From: Streptomyces sp. TSRI0281
GTDB taxonomy: Bacteria > Actinomycetota > Actinomycetes > Streptomycetales > Streptomycetaceae
Direction: 5' to 3'
NCBI RefSeq assembly: GCF_001905125.1
Contig: NZ_LWLE01000003.1
Coordinates: 170,975 to 234,974 of the forward strand
DNA: 64,000 nucleotides
Shown: in pieces, positions 8,539 through 16,815 of the stretch
How the letters are laid out: every line of letters begins with the position of its first letter
How positions within the stretch are numbered: position 1 is the first letter of the stretch
Notes under the pieces: generated by a model
What the model saw: the letters and a program-made list of their open reading frames with translations, nothing else
What the model was told of the DNA's origin: nothing
The model's database searches: none
Position numbers and translations under genes: made by a program

Positions 8539-9131
8539 CCCTGCAACACTTCGAACGCGCTGACGTCGGAGTCGTGGAACAGCCGGTACCAGGCGTCCAG
8601 CTTCTTCGGCTCGTACACCCCCAGCAGTCCGAACACCTCGCGGGCGAACGCCACCGGCTCGGTCGGCCCCGCTGTGACGAGGAGCCCGCCATCCGTCACC
8701 GCGTCGGCGTCCACGTAGCGCTCGGCGCCCCCGTATCCGGTGGCGGCCAGGTAGAAGGAGACGGCGCTGGTGTGCGCCCGGTCGTCGAGGAGCCCCTCGC
8801 GGGCCAGTCCCGCCGTCGCCCCGCAGATCGCGGCGACCGGCACGCCCGCGTCGAGGAAGGTGCGGGCCTTGCGGGCGAACGGGGCCAGCTCGTCGCCGGA
8901 GTCCCAGAGGTCGGCCCCGGTGAGGAGGAGCAGCGCGCTGTCCTCGGGCCGCAGCTCGTCCAGCGTCAGATCGGGCAGGACGCGCATGCCGCCCATGGTG
9001 GTGACGGCCTCCGGGCCCGCGCCCACGGTCCGGACGGTGTAGCCGTTCCTGGCGAGATGGGCGGTGGTGTGCCCCGTCTCCCAGTCGGCGAACGTGTCGT
9101 AAACAGCCAGGTGAACGGTGGTGCGGGTCAT
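8535..9131 (-). CDS. DJ-1/PfpI-type class I glutamine amidotransferase-like protein
   Basis: A 198-residue DJ-1/PfpI-superfamily protein. The nucleophile elbow is VAAICGATAGLA with Cys at its centre, and an early conserved Glu lies in FADWETGHT. I chose ATG at 9131 because AAGGAG sits 7 bases upstream; an in-frame ATG at 9152 would lie inside the operator and too close to the -10 element. Family members include deglycase/hydratase-like enzymes, isonitrile hydratases and stress proteins; the exact activity cannot be read from the sequence. Co-transcribed with the MarR gene, which implies induction by a small molecule or stress. Confidence 0.83.
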   Translation of the reverse strand: MTRTTVHLAVYDTFADWETGHTTAHLARNGYTVRTVGAGPEAVTTMGGMRVLPDLTLDELRPEDSALLLLTGADLWDSGDELAPFARKARTFLDAGVPVAAICGATAGLAREGLLDDRAHTSAVSFYLAATGYGGAERYVDADAVTDGGLLVTAGPTEPVAFAREVFGLLGVYEPKKLDAWYRLFHDSDVSAFEVLQG

Positions 9132-9150
9132 GATGAACTCCTTCGACTCC

Positions 9151-9186
9151 ATGACAGAATACTGTCATGTCGACAGCGTACTGTCA
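9151..9186 (-). promoter_or_regulatory. paired MarR-type operators over a sigma70-like promoter
   Basis: Palindrome 1 is ATGACAG-AATA-CTGTCAT (9151-9168), with perfect 7-base arms. Palindrome 2 is GACAG-CGTA-CTGTC (9172-9185). Their centres are 19 bases apart, about two helical turns. Read leftward, a TTGACA -35 (complement of 9182-9187) and a TATTCT -10 (complement of 9156-9161) are buried in the two repeats, with a rather long 20-base spacer. Binding of the MarR dimer pair would block RNA polymerase on the DJ-1/MarR operon. Confidence 0.8.
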
Positions 9187-9290
9187 AAGTTTCGCCTCGC
9201 TCGAAAACCCGACACCTTGCCGAACCGCACGCCCCACGCCATACAAGGTGGCCATGGAGCACCACCCCTGCCACGGCCTACGCTCGCCGC

Positions 9291-10664
9291 ATGACCCCTC
9301 ATGCCCCTCATGCCCCGTATGTCGACTCCGCGGCCGGTGCGGCCGTGAAGGCCGCAGACCGCGCGCACGTGTTCCACTCCTGGTCCGCCCAGGGCCTGAT
9401 CGACCCGCTCGCCGTCGCCGGCGCCGAGGGGGCGTACTTCTGGGACTACGACGGCAACCGCTACCTCGACTTCACCAGCGGTCTCGTCTACACCAACATC
9501 GGCTACCAGCACCCCACCGTCGTCGCCGCGATCCAGGAGCAGGCGGGCAAGCTCGTCACCTTCGCCCCCGCCTTCGCCGTCGAGGCGCGTTCCGAGGCCG
9601 CACGCCTCATCGCCGAGCGCACCCCCGGCGACCTGGACAAGATCTTCTTCACCAACGGCGGCGCCGAGGCCGTCGAGAACGCCATCCGCATGGCCCGGCT
9701 GCACACCGGCCGTACGAAGGTGTTCTCCGCCTACCGCTCGTACCACGGCGCCACCTCCACCGCGATCAACCTCACCGGCGACCCGCGCCGCTGGCCCTCC
9801 GACAACGGCTCCGCGGGCGTCGTCCGCTTCTGGACCCCGTTCCTCTACCGCTCGCCGTTCCACGCCGGGACCGAGGCCGAGGAGTGCGCCCGCGCGCTCC
9901 AGCACCTGGAGGACACCCTCGCCTTCGAGGGCCCGGCCACCGTCGCCGCGATCATCCTGGAGACGATCCCCGGCACCGCGGGCATCATGACCCCGCCGCC
10001 CGGCTACCTCGCGGGCGTCCGTGAGATCTGCGACCGGTACGGCATCGTGTTCGTCCTCGACGAGGTCATGGCCGGTTTCGGTCGCACCGGCAAGTGGTTC
10101 GCCGCCGACCACTACGACGTGGTGCCGGACCTGATGACCTTCGCCAAGGGCGTCAACTCCGGTTATGTACCGCTCGGTGGCGTCGCCATCAACGCCGAGA
10201 TCGCCGCCACCTTCGACACCCGCCCCTACCCGGGCGGACTCACCTATTCCGGCCACCCGCTGGCCTGCGCCGCCGCCGTCGCCACCATCCATGTGATGGA
10301 GGACGAGAAGGTCATCGAGAACGCCGCGCACATCGGTGAGACGGTCCTCGGCCCCGGCCTGCGCGAACTGGCCGAGCGCCACCCCTCGGTCGGCGAGGTC
10401 CGCGGCCTCGGCGCGTTCTGGGCGCTGGACCTGGTCCGCGACAAGGAGACCCGCGAGCCGCTCGTGCCGTACAACGCCACGGGCGAGGCCAACGCCCCGA
10501 TGGCGGCCTTCGGGGCGGCGGCGAAGAAGCACGGCCTGTGGCCCTTCATCAACATGAACCGCACGCACGCCGTTCCCGCCTGCAACGTCACGGAGGCGGA
10601 GGCGAAGGAAGGGCTCGCGGCTCTGGACGCGGCCCTCGCGGTCGCCGACGAGCACACGGCGTAG
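9291..10664 (+). CDS. class III PLP-dependent aminotransferase
   Basis: A 457-residue fold-type I, class III aminotransferase. The cofactor Lys is Lys286 in TFAKGVNSGYVPLGG, preceded by the PLP-ring Asp in FVLDEVMAGFGRTG and by NGGAEAVENAIRMAR. Length and motifs match omega-amino-acid:pyruvate or aspartate-family class III enzymes (beta-alanine, taurine or similar amine donors); substrate cannot be fixed by eye. The ATG at 9291 has no clear Shine-Dalgarno, and the frame is open upstream only as a shadow of the opposite-strand genes. A GntR regulator follows 89 bases downstream on the same strand and may control it, which suggests a catabolic role. Confidence 0.88.
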   Translation: MTPHAPHAPYVDSAAGAAVKAADRAHVFHSWSAQGLIDPLAVAGAEGAYFWDYDGNRYLDFTSGLVYTNIGYQHPTVVAAIQEQAGKLVTFAPAFAVEARSEAARLIAERTPGDLDKIFFTNGGAEAVENAIRMARLHTGRTKVFSAYRSYHGATSTAINLTGDPRRWPSDNGSAGVVRFWTPFLYRSPFHAGTEAEECARALQHLEDTLAFEGPATVAAIILETIPGTAGIMTPPPGYLAGVREICDRYGIVFVLDEVMAGFGRTGKWFAADHYDVVPDLMTFAKGVNSGYVPLGGVAINAEIAATFDTRPYPGGLTYSGHPLACAAAVATIHVMEDEKVIENAAHIGETVLGPGLRELAERHPSVGEVRGLGAFWALDLVRDKETREPLVPYNATGEANAPMAAFGAAAKKHGLWPFINMNRTHAVPACNVTEAEAKEGLAALDAALAVADEHTA

Positions 10665-10753
10665 TCGTCCGCGCACGACCCCCTCCCCCTGCCCGGATCC
10701 GGGCACGGTGACCTGGCTTAAGGTGACCGAAGCCGAACAGGGGAGGGGGCGTC

Positions 10754-11476
10754 ATGTGTGCGAGCGGAGGTGTGACCCGCAGTACGCTGCGCCAGCAGAT
10801 CGCCGACGCGTTGCGTGACGAGGTGCTCGCAGGGCGTTTGCCACCGGGGCGGGAATTCACGGTCAAACAGATCGCCGAGCAGTACGGAGTCTCCGCGACG
10901 CCCGTCCGCGAGGCGCTCTTCGACCTCTCCGCGCAGGGGTTGCTCGCGTCCGATCAGCACCGCGGCTTCCAGGTCCGCGAATTCACCATCGCCGACTACC
11001 GCTCCATGGTGGAGGCGCGCTCCCTCGTGGTGGAGGGCATCTTCCGCAGCCCCGGGGACCAGGTGGCCACCCGGGACGACGCGATGGCGTCGATCCGGCG
11101 GCGCGCGGCGGAGGCGGTACGGGCGGCGAAGGGCGGCGACCTCGACGTACTGATCGGGTACGACCTGCGGTTCTGGCGGGAGCTCGGGGCGTTCGTCATG
11201 AACCCGTACATCAGCGACTTCCTCACCAAACTCCGCGTCCAGGCATGGGTGTTCGCCGTGCACCGGCTGCGCGGCGACGAGGACAACGGGAACTGGCTGT
11301 GGTTCGGCCACGAGGAACTGGTCGAGGCGATCGCCCGCGGCGACCGGGACCAGGTCCACGCGACGATGCGGTCCTACTACGCGCACGCGCTGGCCTGGGC
11401 GGACCGACTGGCCGAGGAGGAGGCCCGGGACAGGGCCCCCGCCGCCGAGCCCGCCCCGGAAGAGACCCGCGCCTGA
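10754..11476 (+). CDS. GntR-family regulator (FCD class)
   Basis: A 240-residue GntR protein. The N-terminal winged helix spans residues about 9-75 (LRQQIADALRDEVLAGRLPPG, then VSATPVREALFDLSAQGLL). An all-helical FCD ligand domain follows, with metal-binding-type residues spread over ARSLVVEGIFR, DLRFWREL and the HEELVEAIARGD/H-pair. RBS GGGAGGGGG lies 4-12 bases before the ATG. FCD regulators respond to organic acids or amino-acid metabolites; the aminotransferase upstream is the natural candidate target. The C-terminus is a charged, Glu/Ala-rich tail. Confidence 0.88.
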   Translation: MCASGGVTRSTLRQQIADALRDEVLAGRLPPGREFTVKQIAEQYGVSATPVREALFDLSAQGLLASDQHRGFQVREFTIADYRSMVEARSLVVEGIFRSPGDQVATRDDAMASIRRRAAEAVRAAKGGDLDVLIGYDLRFWRELGAFVMNPYISDFLTKLRVQAWVFAVHRLRGDEDNGNWLWFGHEELVEAIARGDRDQVHATMRSYYAHALAWADRLAEEEARDRAPAAEPAPEETRA

Positions 11477-11617
11477 CGCCGGGGCCCCGCCCCCCCCGAA
11501 GAGCCCCGCCCCTGCCCCCTCGGCTCCCGTCTGCTTCCGGTCGGGGCCCTGTGCGCGACGTGGACGCCGCATTACGCTGTCCCGACGATCGCCGAACCCA
11601 TTGGAGAGCGAGACTTC

Positions 11618-12268
11618 GTGGCCTGTGACCTGTGGCTGGTCCCCCTCGTCGATGTGCTGTGCCACAGCCCCGACAATCCGTTCGCCGAAGAGATCGCCCT
11701 CTACGACAAGGCGCTGAGCGACGCGGGGCTGCCCCCCGTCCCCGTCTACGCCTACATGCCGGGCCTGAACGGGGACGTCGCCCCCGTCGCGGGATTCGAC
11801 TACGACGCCCTGCACTTCCTGCGCCGGGCCTACTTGCTCACGCTGAGCGGACTCGCCGTCACACCCATCGGTGAACTGGGCGGGGACTACCAGCAGTTGC
11901 TGGAGATGTTCGAGCAGAACGCACAGGCGTCGCACCTGGTCTGGCACTACGACCACGCCGGGGCGTACGTCCCGGTGGACTTCCCGTACCCGCTCTCGGA
12001 CGACCGGCTGCTGGAAGGCGGCGGCCCACTGGGCTCGGCGCACGGGCTGCTGCGGGAGCTGGAGTTCGTCGCCCCGGCCATCGGCATCGACCCGGCCAAC
12101 CCCCCGGCGCCCCCTCAGCCGCCCGCCCGTCCGACCTCGCTGGAGGAACCGGCGGGCCCGATCCCGTACGACGAGAGCCCGTTCGCCCGCGAACGTCACG
12201 TCTGGCTCGGCCTCCACGCGGCAGCGACCCGCAGCCTGGCCCAAGGCTCAATGATCATCTTCAGCTGA
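11618..12268 (+). CDS. conserved hypothetical protein
   Basis: A 216-residue protein with a GTG start. I do not recognise the family. It has no signal peptide or membrane segment, an acidic aromatic-rich body (HLVWHYDHAGAYVPVDFPYP) and a proline-rich linker near residues 152-175 (NPPAPPQPPARPTSLEEP) before a conserved-looking C-terminal segment. Codon usage is fully typical for the host, so it is a real gene. It is followed by a 0.5-kb repeat region and is probably monocistronic. No function proposed. Confidence 0.75.
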   Translation: MACDLWLVPLVDVLCHSPDNPFAEEIALYDKALSDAGLPPVPVYAYMPGLNGDVAPVAGFDYDALHFLRRAYLLTLSGLAVTPIGELGGDYQQLLEMFEQNAQASHLVWHYDHAGAYVPVDFPYPLSDDRLLEGGGPLGSAHGLLRELEFVAPAIGIDPANPPAPPQPPARPTSLEEPAGPIPYDESPFARERHVWLGLHAAATRSLAQGSMIIFS

Positions 12269-12302
12269 CCCCAAAGCCCCCGGCCTGCCGCTGCCTTCAA
12301 TC

Positions 12303-12762
12303 CCGCCCGGCGCCCAATTTGAGCCCGTCCGGCGCAGGGGCGGTCCGGGGCCACATTTAAGCCTGCCCGGCGCAGGGGCAGTTCGGGCCCACATTTCAGC
12401 CCCGTTCCCGCACGGGCGTTCCGGGTCCACATTTCAGCCCGTCCGGCGATTGAGGACCGGGGGTCCGGGGGCAGCGCCCCCGAAAGCTTTCAGGCCGGGC
12501 CCCGCACGGGGCGGCCGGTGACCGTTTTCAGCCCGTTCCCCCGCATGGGCGTTCCGGGTCCACATTTCAGCCCGTCCGGCGATTGAGGACCGGGGGTCCG
12601 GGGGCAGCGCCCCCGAAAGCTTTGAGGCCGGGCCCCGCACGGGGCGGCCGGTGACCGCTTTCAGCCCGTTCCCCCGCACGGGCGTTCCGGGTCCACATTT
12701 CAGCCCGTCCGGCGATTGAGGACCGGGGGTCCGGGGGCAGCGCCCCCGAAAGAAACCCCCCC
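12303..12762. repeat. 133-bp tandem intergenic repeats
   Basis: A long unit recurs with ATTTCAGCCCGTCCGGCGAT starting at 12431, 12564 and 12697, exactly 133 bases apart. Two nearly complete units (12431-12696) are followed by a third cut off after gcgcccccgaaag. To the left, 12303-12430 holds shorter degenerate relatives (cacatttaagcctgcccggcgcag and similar). Each unit has a GC palindrome, ggggtccgggggcagcgcccccg, able to fold. The motif cccgtccggcgattgagga resembles a short repeat I have seen scattered between genes in Streptomyces. The array lies between convergent genes and may end transcription. Confidence 0.85.
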
Positions 12763-12791
12763 GCCCCCGCCCCGCCCCGCCCCACCCCACC

Positions 12792-13580
12792 TCAGCGCGG
12801 CGACTCCGGCGGCCGCTGCCGCGGCATATTCGGCCGGGTGGCAACCGACGGCATCGCGAACCGCCCCGCCCCCGCCCCCGGCTCCGCCCGCGCGGCCCCG
12901 CCGCCGGACACCAGCGACTGCATCCCCATCGGCGCGGGCCCGGCCCGGAACTCCACCATCCAGTCCGCGGTCTCCGACCTGACCAGCTCGGTGATGTCCT
13001 CCGAGAACCTCCGCAGCACCCCGAGGCACCGCTCGGCGGCCTCGCTGGCCGTTCCCTCGGACGGCCCGAGGACCTCGCGTACGCACTCCGACGCCCAGTC
13101 GAACTGGAGCACCTGAAGGCGCCGCTGCACGGCCTGGGCCGTCGCGAGATTCCTTATCCAGCCGGAGGTGAGACCGAAGTACCGGTCGCACGCCATACAG
13201 GCGGCGCCCAGCAGTAACGACGGATAGCCCCAGCCGGCCGACCCGGACAGGGCGCCCGTGAGGTCGAGCAGCGGCAGTGCCGTGCCCGCGACCACCCCGG
13301 CGGCGGTGCCGAGCCGCAGCGCGCGGGCCCCGCGCCGCTTCCGGATCCGGTCGTTCAGATACCAGTCGGCGGTACGCAGGGCGCCCGTCTCGACCCAGCG
13401 GTACAGCTCGTCGAGGCGTTCGGCGGGCTCGCCCCAGTCGCCGAGCGGGAAGGCGCGACCGGTCAGGTCGCGTCCCGCGGCGGAAATCGGAACAGGTTGT
13501 TCCGCTTCGGTACCCCCACCGGATCCCGCGTCGGACTCCTTGCGGGGCGGCCCCTCGGGCTGCATCTCCGGCTGACTCAC
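12792..13580 (-). CDS. SLATT-like two-TM protein
   Basis: A 262-residue protein with two adjacent hydrophobic segments (ALRLGTAAGVVAGTALPLL and YPSLLLGAACMACDRYFGL) preceded by an Arg-rich helix and followed by a long helix; this is the architecture of SLATT (SMODS- and SLOG-associating two-TM) proteins, thought to be membrane effectors in nucleotide-signalling conflict systems. I chose GTG at 13580, with AGAGGAG about 9 bases upstream; GTG 13598 is possible. The tails are low-complexity and proline/arginine-rich. It is divergent from ybaB. No SMODS or SLOG partner is nearby, so a conserved housekeeping role is equally possible. Confidence 0.62.
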   Translation of the reverse strand: MSQPEMQPEGPPRKESDAGSGGGTEAEQPVPISAAGRDLTGRAFPLGDWGEPAERLDELYRWVETGALRTADWYLNDRIRKRRGARALRLGTAAGVVAGTALPLLDLTGALSGSAGWGYPSLLLGAACMACDRYFGLTSGWIRNLATAQAVQRRLQVLQFDWASECVREVLGPSEGTASEAAERCLGVLRRFSEDITELVRSETADWMVEFRAGPAPMGMQSLVSGGGAARAEPGAGAGRFAMPSVATRPNMPRQRPPESPR

Positions 13581-13951
13581 CGGGGCACTCCTCTGCACTC
13601 TGCTTAAGGACTCTGCTTAAGGACTCGACGTGACTCGACGTGCTCCGGGCGTGGCTCGGGCACGGGAGGCAGTCGGCGCGGCCGACGGCCTCGCCCGGGT
13701 AACTCTGCGTTACCGGCGGTGCGGGTGTGTGTACTGATACGCGTGCCCTTCCTACCGCCGAATGGTGGGCCGTGGGGTCGAAATCGCGGGATTCCTGCCT
13801 TCGCACGGCCTGTGATCAGGTATAGGAGGCGGGGAGGGGCTCCCGCGATCTCACCCGAAAGAGTTGGTCCCCGGCGGGTGGGGCGCGGCGTCCGGTGAAC
13901 ACGTAGGCTCGGCTTACCGAAACATTTGTCGTCGAAATGCCAGGAGTGACC
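13581..13951. promoter_or_regulatory. divergent promoter region, SLATT gene / ybaB
   Basis: A 371-base gap between divergent genes. A short direct repeat, gactctgcttaaggactctgcttaaggactcgacgtgactcgacgtg (about 13599-13645), lies just upstream of the SLATT start. Nothing else could be identified; promoters for both genes must be here, but no strong -35/-10 pair stands out. Confidence 0.4.
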
Positions 13952-14287
13952 GTGATTCCCGGTGGTGGTCAGCCCAACATGCAGCAGCTGCTCCAGCAGG
14001 CCCAGAAGATGCAGCAGGACCTTGCCGTGGCCCAGGAGGAACTGGCCAGGACCGAGGTCGACGGCCAGGCGGGCGGGGGCCTGGTGAGGGCCACCGTGAC
14101 CGGCTCCGGCGAGCTCCGTGCCCTGGTGATCGACCCGAAGGCCGTGGACCCGGAGGACACCGAGACGCTGGCCGACCTGGTGGTCGCCGCGGTCCAGGCG
14201 GCCAACGAGAACGCGCAGGCGCTCCAGCAGCAGAAGCTGGGCCCGCTGGCCCAGGGCCTGGGCGGCATGCCCGGCCTCCCCTTCTGA
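13952..14287 (+). CDS. ybaB: YbaB/EbfC nucleoid-associated protein
   Basis: A 111-residue DNA-binding protein of the YbaB/EbfC family, forming tweezer-like dimers on DNA. It starts [20 protein letters not shown], with a Gln-rich N-terminal helix, then the conserved [15 protein letters not shown] and [13 protein letters not shown] at 13952 is preferred because AGGAG (13942-13946) is correctly spaced; the ATG at 13937 would leave that site inside the gene. It is followed 100 bases on by recR, the classic dnaX-ybaB-recR neighbourhood though dnaX is absent here. Confidence 0.93.
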   Translation: MIPGGGQPNMQQLLQQAQKMQQDLAVAQEELARTEVDGQAGGGLVRATVTGSGELRALVIDPKAVDPEDTETLADLVVAAVQAANENAQALQQQKLGPLAQGLGGMPGLPF

Positions 14288-14387
14288 CCTTCTGGACCTC
14301 CGGGACCCTTCCGGGTCCTCACGAGACCTACTGGTACCCACGCGTACCCACTACGGTACGAAGCAGGAATAAGGGAAAGGCGTTCCG

Positions 14388-14987
14388 TTGTACGAAGGCG
14401 TTGTTCAGGACCTCATCGACGAGTTGGGCAGGCTGCCCGGCGTCGGTCCCAAGAGCGCCCAGCGGATCGCCTTCCACATTCTGCAGACCGAGCCCACCGA
14501 CGTACGCCGTCTCGCCCATGCCCTCCTGGAGGTCAAGGACAAGGTCCGGTTCTGCGCCGTGTGCGGCAACGTCGCCCAGCAGGAACAGTGCGGGATCTGC
14601 CGGGATCCGCGCCGCGATCGGACGGTCATCTGTGCGGTCGAGGAACCCAAGGATGTCGTCGCGATCGAGCGGACCCGCGAATTCCGGGGCCGCTACCACG
14701 TCCTCGGCGGCGCGATCAGCCCGATCGAGGGCGTCGGCCCGGACGACCTGCGCATCCGGGAACTGCTGGCCCGGCTCGCGGACGGTTCCATCACGGAACT
14801 GATCCTGGCGACCGACCCCAACCTGGAGGGCGAGGCCACCGCGACGTACCTGGCGCGGATGGTCAAGCCGATGGGCCTCAGGGTGACCCGGCTGGCCAGC
14901 GGCCTGCCCGTGGGCGGCGACCTGGAGTACGCCGACGAGGTCACCCTGGGCCGTGCCTTCGAAGGAAGGCGGCTGCTGGATGTCTGA
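14388..14987 (+). CDS. recR: recombination mediator RecR
   Basis: A 199-residue RecR of normal family length. N-terminal helix-hairpin-helix ([18 protein letters not shown]), a four-Cys zinc finger with Cys56, Cys59, Cys68 and Cys71, and a TOPRIM domain starting at about residue 79 ([28 protein letters not shown]). The start is TTG with GGAATAAGGGAAAGG as a weak upstream purine tract. RecR works with RecO (and RecF) to load RecA on SSB-coated gaps. Downstream of ybaB as in most actinobacteria, so function is secure. Confidence 0.96.
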   Translation: MYEGVVQDLIDELGRLPGVGPKSAQRIAFHILQTEPTDVRRLAHALLEVKDKVRFCAVCGNVAQQEQCGICRDPRRDRTVICAVEEPKDVVAIERTREFRGRYHVLGGAISPIEGVGPDDLRIRELLARLADGSITELILATDPNLEGEATATYLARMVKPMGLRVTRLASGLPVGGDLEYADEVTLGRAFEGRRLLDV

Positions 14988-15052
14988 CGCCCACCCGGTG
15001 CTTTTCCGGCCCCACTCACCGTTCGTGACCGCGCCCATGGGAGGTCCCCTCG

Positions 15053-15712
15053 ATGTCTGACGCCACGCTGAACTCCGTCACGCAGGACCCGGACGACTTC
15101 GCCGTCCAGATCGCGGACCAGATCAAGACGTTCATCGTCGCGGTCACCGAGGTGTCCAAGGTCGACGAGCCCGAGGAGGCCGTCCCGGTCCTGCTCCTCC
15201 AGGTCTCCCAGCTCCTGCTCGCGGGCGGTCGCCTCGGTGCGCACGAGGACGTCCTGCCCGACGAGCGGTACGAACCGGACCTCGGCGCCGAGCCGGACGC
15301 GGACGGGCTGCGCGAACGCTTCGCGGCCCTCCTGGAGCCGATCGACGTCTACTCCGAGGTCTTCGACCCGTACGAGCCCCGCAAGCCCCCGGTCCCGCAC
15401 CGCATCTCGGACGACCTGGCCGATCTGGTCACCGACCTCGGCCATGGAATGGCCCACTACGATGCCGACCGCACCGCCGAGGCGCTGTGGTGGTGGCAGT
15501 TCTCCTACTTCTCCAACTGGGGCTCCACCGCCTCCGCCACCCTGCGCGCCCTCCAGTCCCTGATCGCCCACATCCGCCTCAACCAGCCCCTCGAAGAGCT
15601 CGACGGCCTGGACATCGACCAGGATCCGGGCGAGGACGACCTGGCGGAGGAGGCGGGGCGCGTGATGGTGGCGGAGATCGCGGGACCGCTGGGGCTACGA
15701 CCGGTGAAGTAG
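15053..15712 (+). CDS. DUF5063 domain protein
   Basis: A 219-residue acidic protein matching the DUF5063 family that habitually follows recR in streptomycetes. It is mostly helical with conserved aromatic stretches (EALWWWQFSYFSNWGS) and no signal peptide or membrane segment. The second ATG (15053) has GGGAGG (15040-15045) just upstream. Biochemical function unknown; the steady linkage to recR hints at, but does not prove, a repair-related role. Confidence 0.82.
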   Translation: MSDATLNSVTQDPDDFAVQIADQIKTFIVAVTEVSKVDEPEEAVPVLLLQVSQLLLAGGRLGAHEDVLPDERYEPDLGAEPDADGLRERFAALLEPIDVYSEVFDPYEPRKPPVPHRISDDLADLVTDLGHGMAHYDADRTAEALWWWQFSYFSNWGSTASATLRALQSLIAHIRLNQPLEELDGLDIDQDPGEDDLAEEAGRVMVAEIAGPLGLRPVK

Positions 15713-15769
15713 CGGGCGGCGAGGCCCCGCCACGTCACGGACGGTTCACCGGAAGGCTTACCGGAAGCT

Positions 15770-16603
15770 TCACCGGAAGGCGGCGGCGTTCTCCGTGGCC
15801 CACTGCCGGAACGTCCTGGCCGGCCGCCCGGTGACCCGGGCCACGGTGTCGCGGACGGTGAGCAGTTCCTCGTTGACGTCCCCGCCCATCAGGTCGAGGA
15901 CGCTGTTCGCGGAGCCGTCCCCCAGGGCGGCGGCCAGCGGCCCATGGGCCTCCTCCCGGCTGATCCCGACGCATTCCAGATCACGTCCGAGCGCCGTCGC
16001 CAGGTCCAGGACCTGCCGACGGGGACTGATCCGCTCCGGCCCGGTGAGCAGGTGGGTGCGCCCCCGGTGGGCCGGATCGGTCAGCGCGACACGGGCCGCG
16101 GCCGCGATGTCGGCGGGGTGGATCGTGGGCAGGCCGACATCCGCGTACGGCACCCGGACCACGCCCCGCTCACGGACCGACTCCGCCCACCACAGGGTGT
16201 TCGAGGCGAACTGTGTCGGCCGCAGGACCGTCCGGTCCATCCCACTGGTCACCAGCAGCCGCTCCATGTCCAGGTTCGCCCGCGCCTCGGGCAGATGAGG
16301 ATGGCTGGTGACCGTGATCGACGACACGAGCACCACATGCTCCACACCGGCCCGCCGGGCGGCGTCCAGGACCTTGAGGTCCGCGCCCCTGCCCGCCGGC
16401 AGGACCAGCGAACGCACACCGTTCAAGGCCGGCTCCATGGACGCGGCGTCCCGCAGATCCCCCTCCACGACCTCGACCCCCTCGGGGAACGAGGCCCGCC
16501 GCGCCTCACGGGTCAGCCCCCGTACGGACAGGTCTCCCTGAGCGCGTAACTGCCCGAGCAGCTCCCTGCCGATGTTTCCGGTCGCACCGGTCACCAGGAT
16601 CAT
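15770..16603 (-). CDS. NmrA-like NAD(P)-binding oxidoreductase
   Basis: A 277-residue atypical short-chain dehydrogenase. The N-terminal dinucleotide motif is ILVTGATGNIGRELL (TGATGxxG), with EGDLRDAASM for the adenine side and LVSSITVTS in the catalytic region, but no YxxxK. That pattern fits NmrA/TMR-type NAD(P)-binding proteins, which act as redox sensors or quinone reductases. It is a stand-alone leftward gene convergent with the recR operon. The C-terminal ARTFRQWATENAAAFR matches the usual end of the family. Substrate unknown. Confidence 0.85.
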   Translation of the reverse strand: MILVTGATGNIGRELLGQLRAQGDLSVRGLTREARRASFPEGVEVVEGDLRDAASMEPALNGVRSLVLPAGRGADLKVLDAARRAGVEHVVLVSSITVTSHPHLPEARANLDMERLLVTSGMDRTVLRPTQFASNTLWWAESVRERGVVRVPYADVGLPTIHPADIAAAARVALTDPAHRGRTHLLTGPERISPRRQVLDLATALGRDLECVGISREEAHGPLAAALGDGSANSVLDLMGGDVNEELLTVRDTVARVTGRPARTFRQWATENAAAFR

Positions 16604-16815
16604 CGTCGTCCTCCTCCGTGATTGTTCCGTGCTGGTCAGGAGCAGGCTAGGACCTCAACTCCGCTTGAGATCAAGGGGGAGCGGGGTCTGTTCCGGGGCG
16701 GTCGCCGAGCTGTGCGGCCCGCAATTCCCCATAAATTGAGGGCAGTTGTGACAGGTGATTGCTAGCCTCCCTGGGCCTGTGATCTTCATGGGCTCGGCAG
16801 GGGAGGGATACGCAC

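Noticed and set aside
9165..10706. 513-residue leftward frame over the aminotransferase
   Set aside because: Antisense shadow caused by codon bias; the aminotransferase has all PLP motifs.
12431..12760. CRISPR array at the 133-bp repeats
   Set aside because: No short repeats with unique spacers; the whole 133-base unit repeats, and no cas genes are near.
13700..13936. SRP RNA or other small RNA upstream of ybaB
   Set aside because: The conserved SRP core (GGAA...GCAG) is absent.
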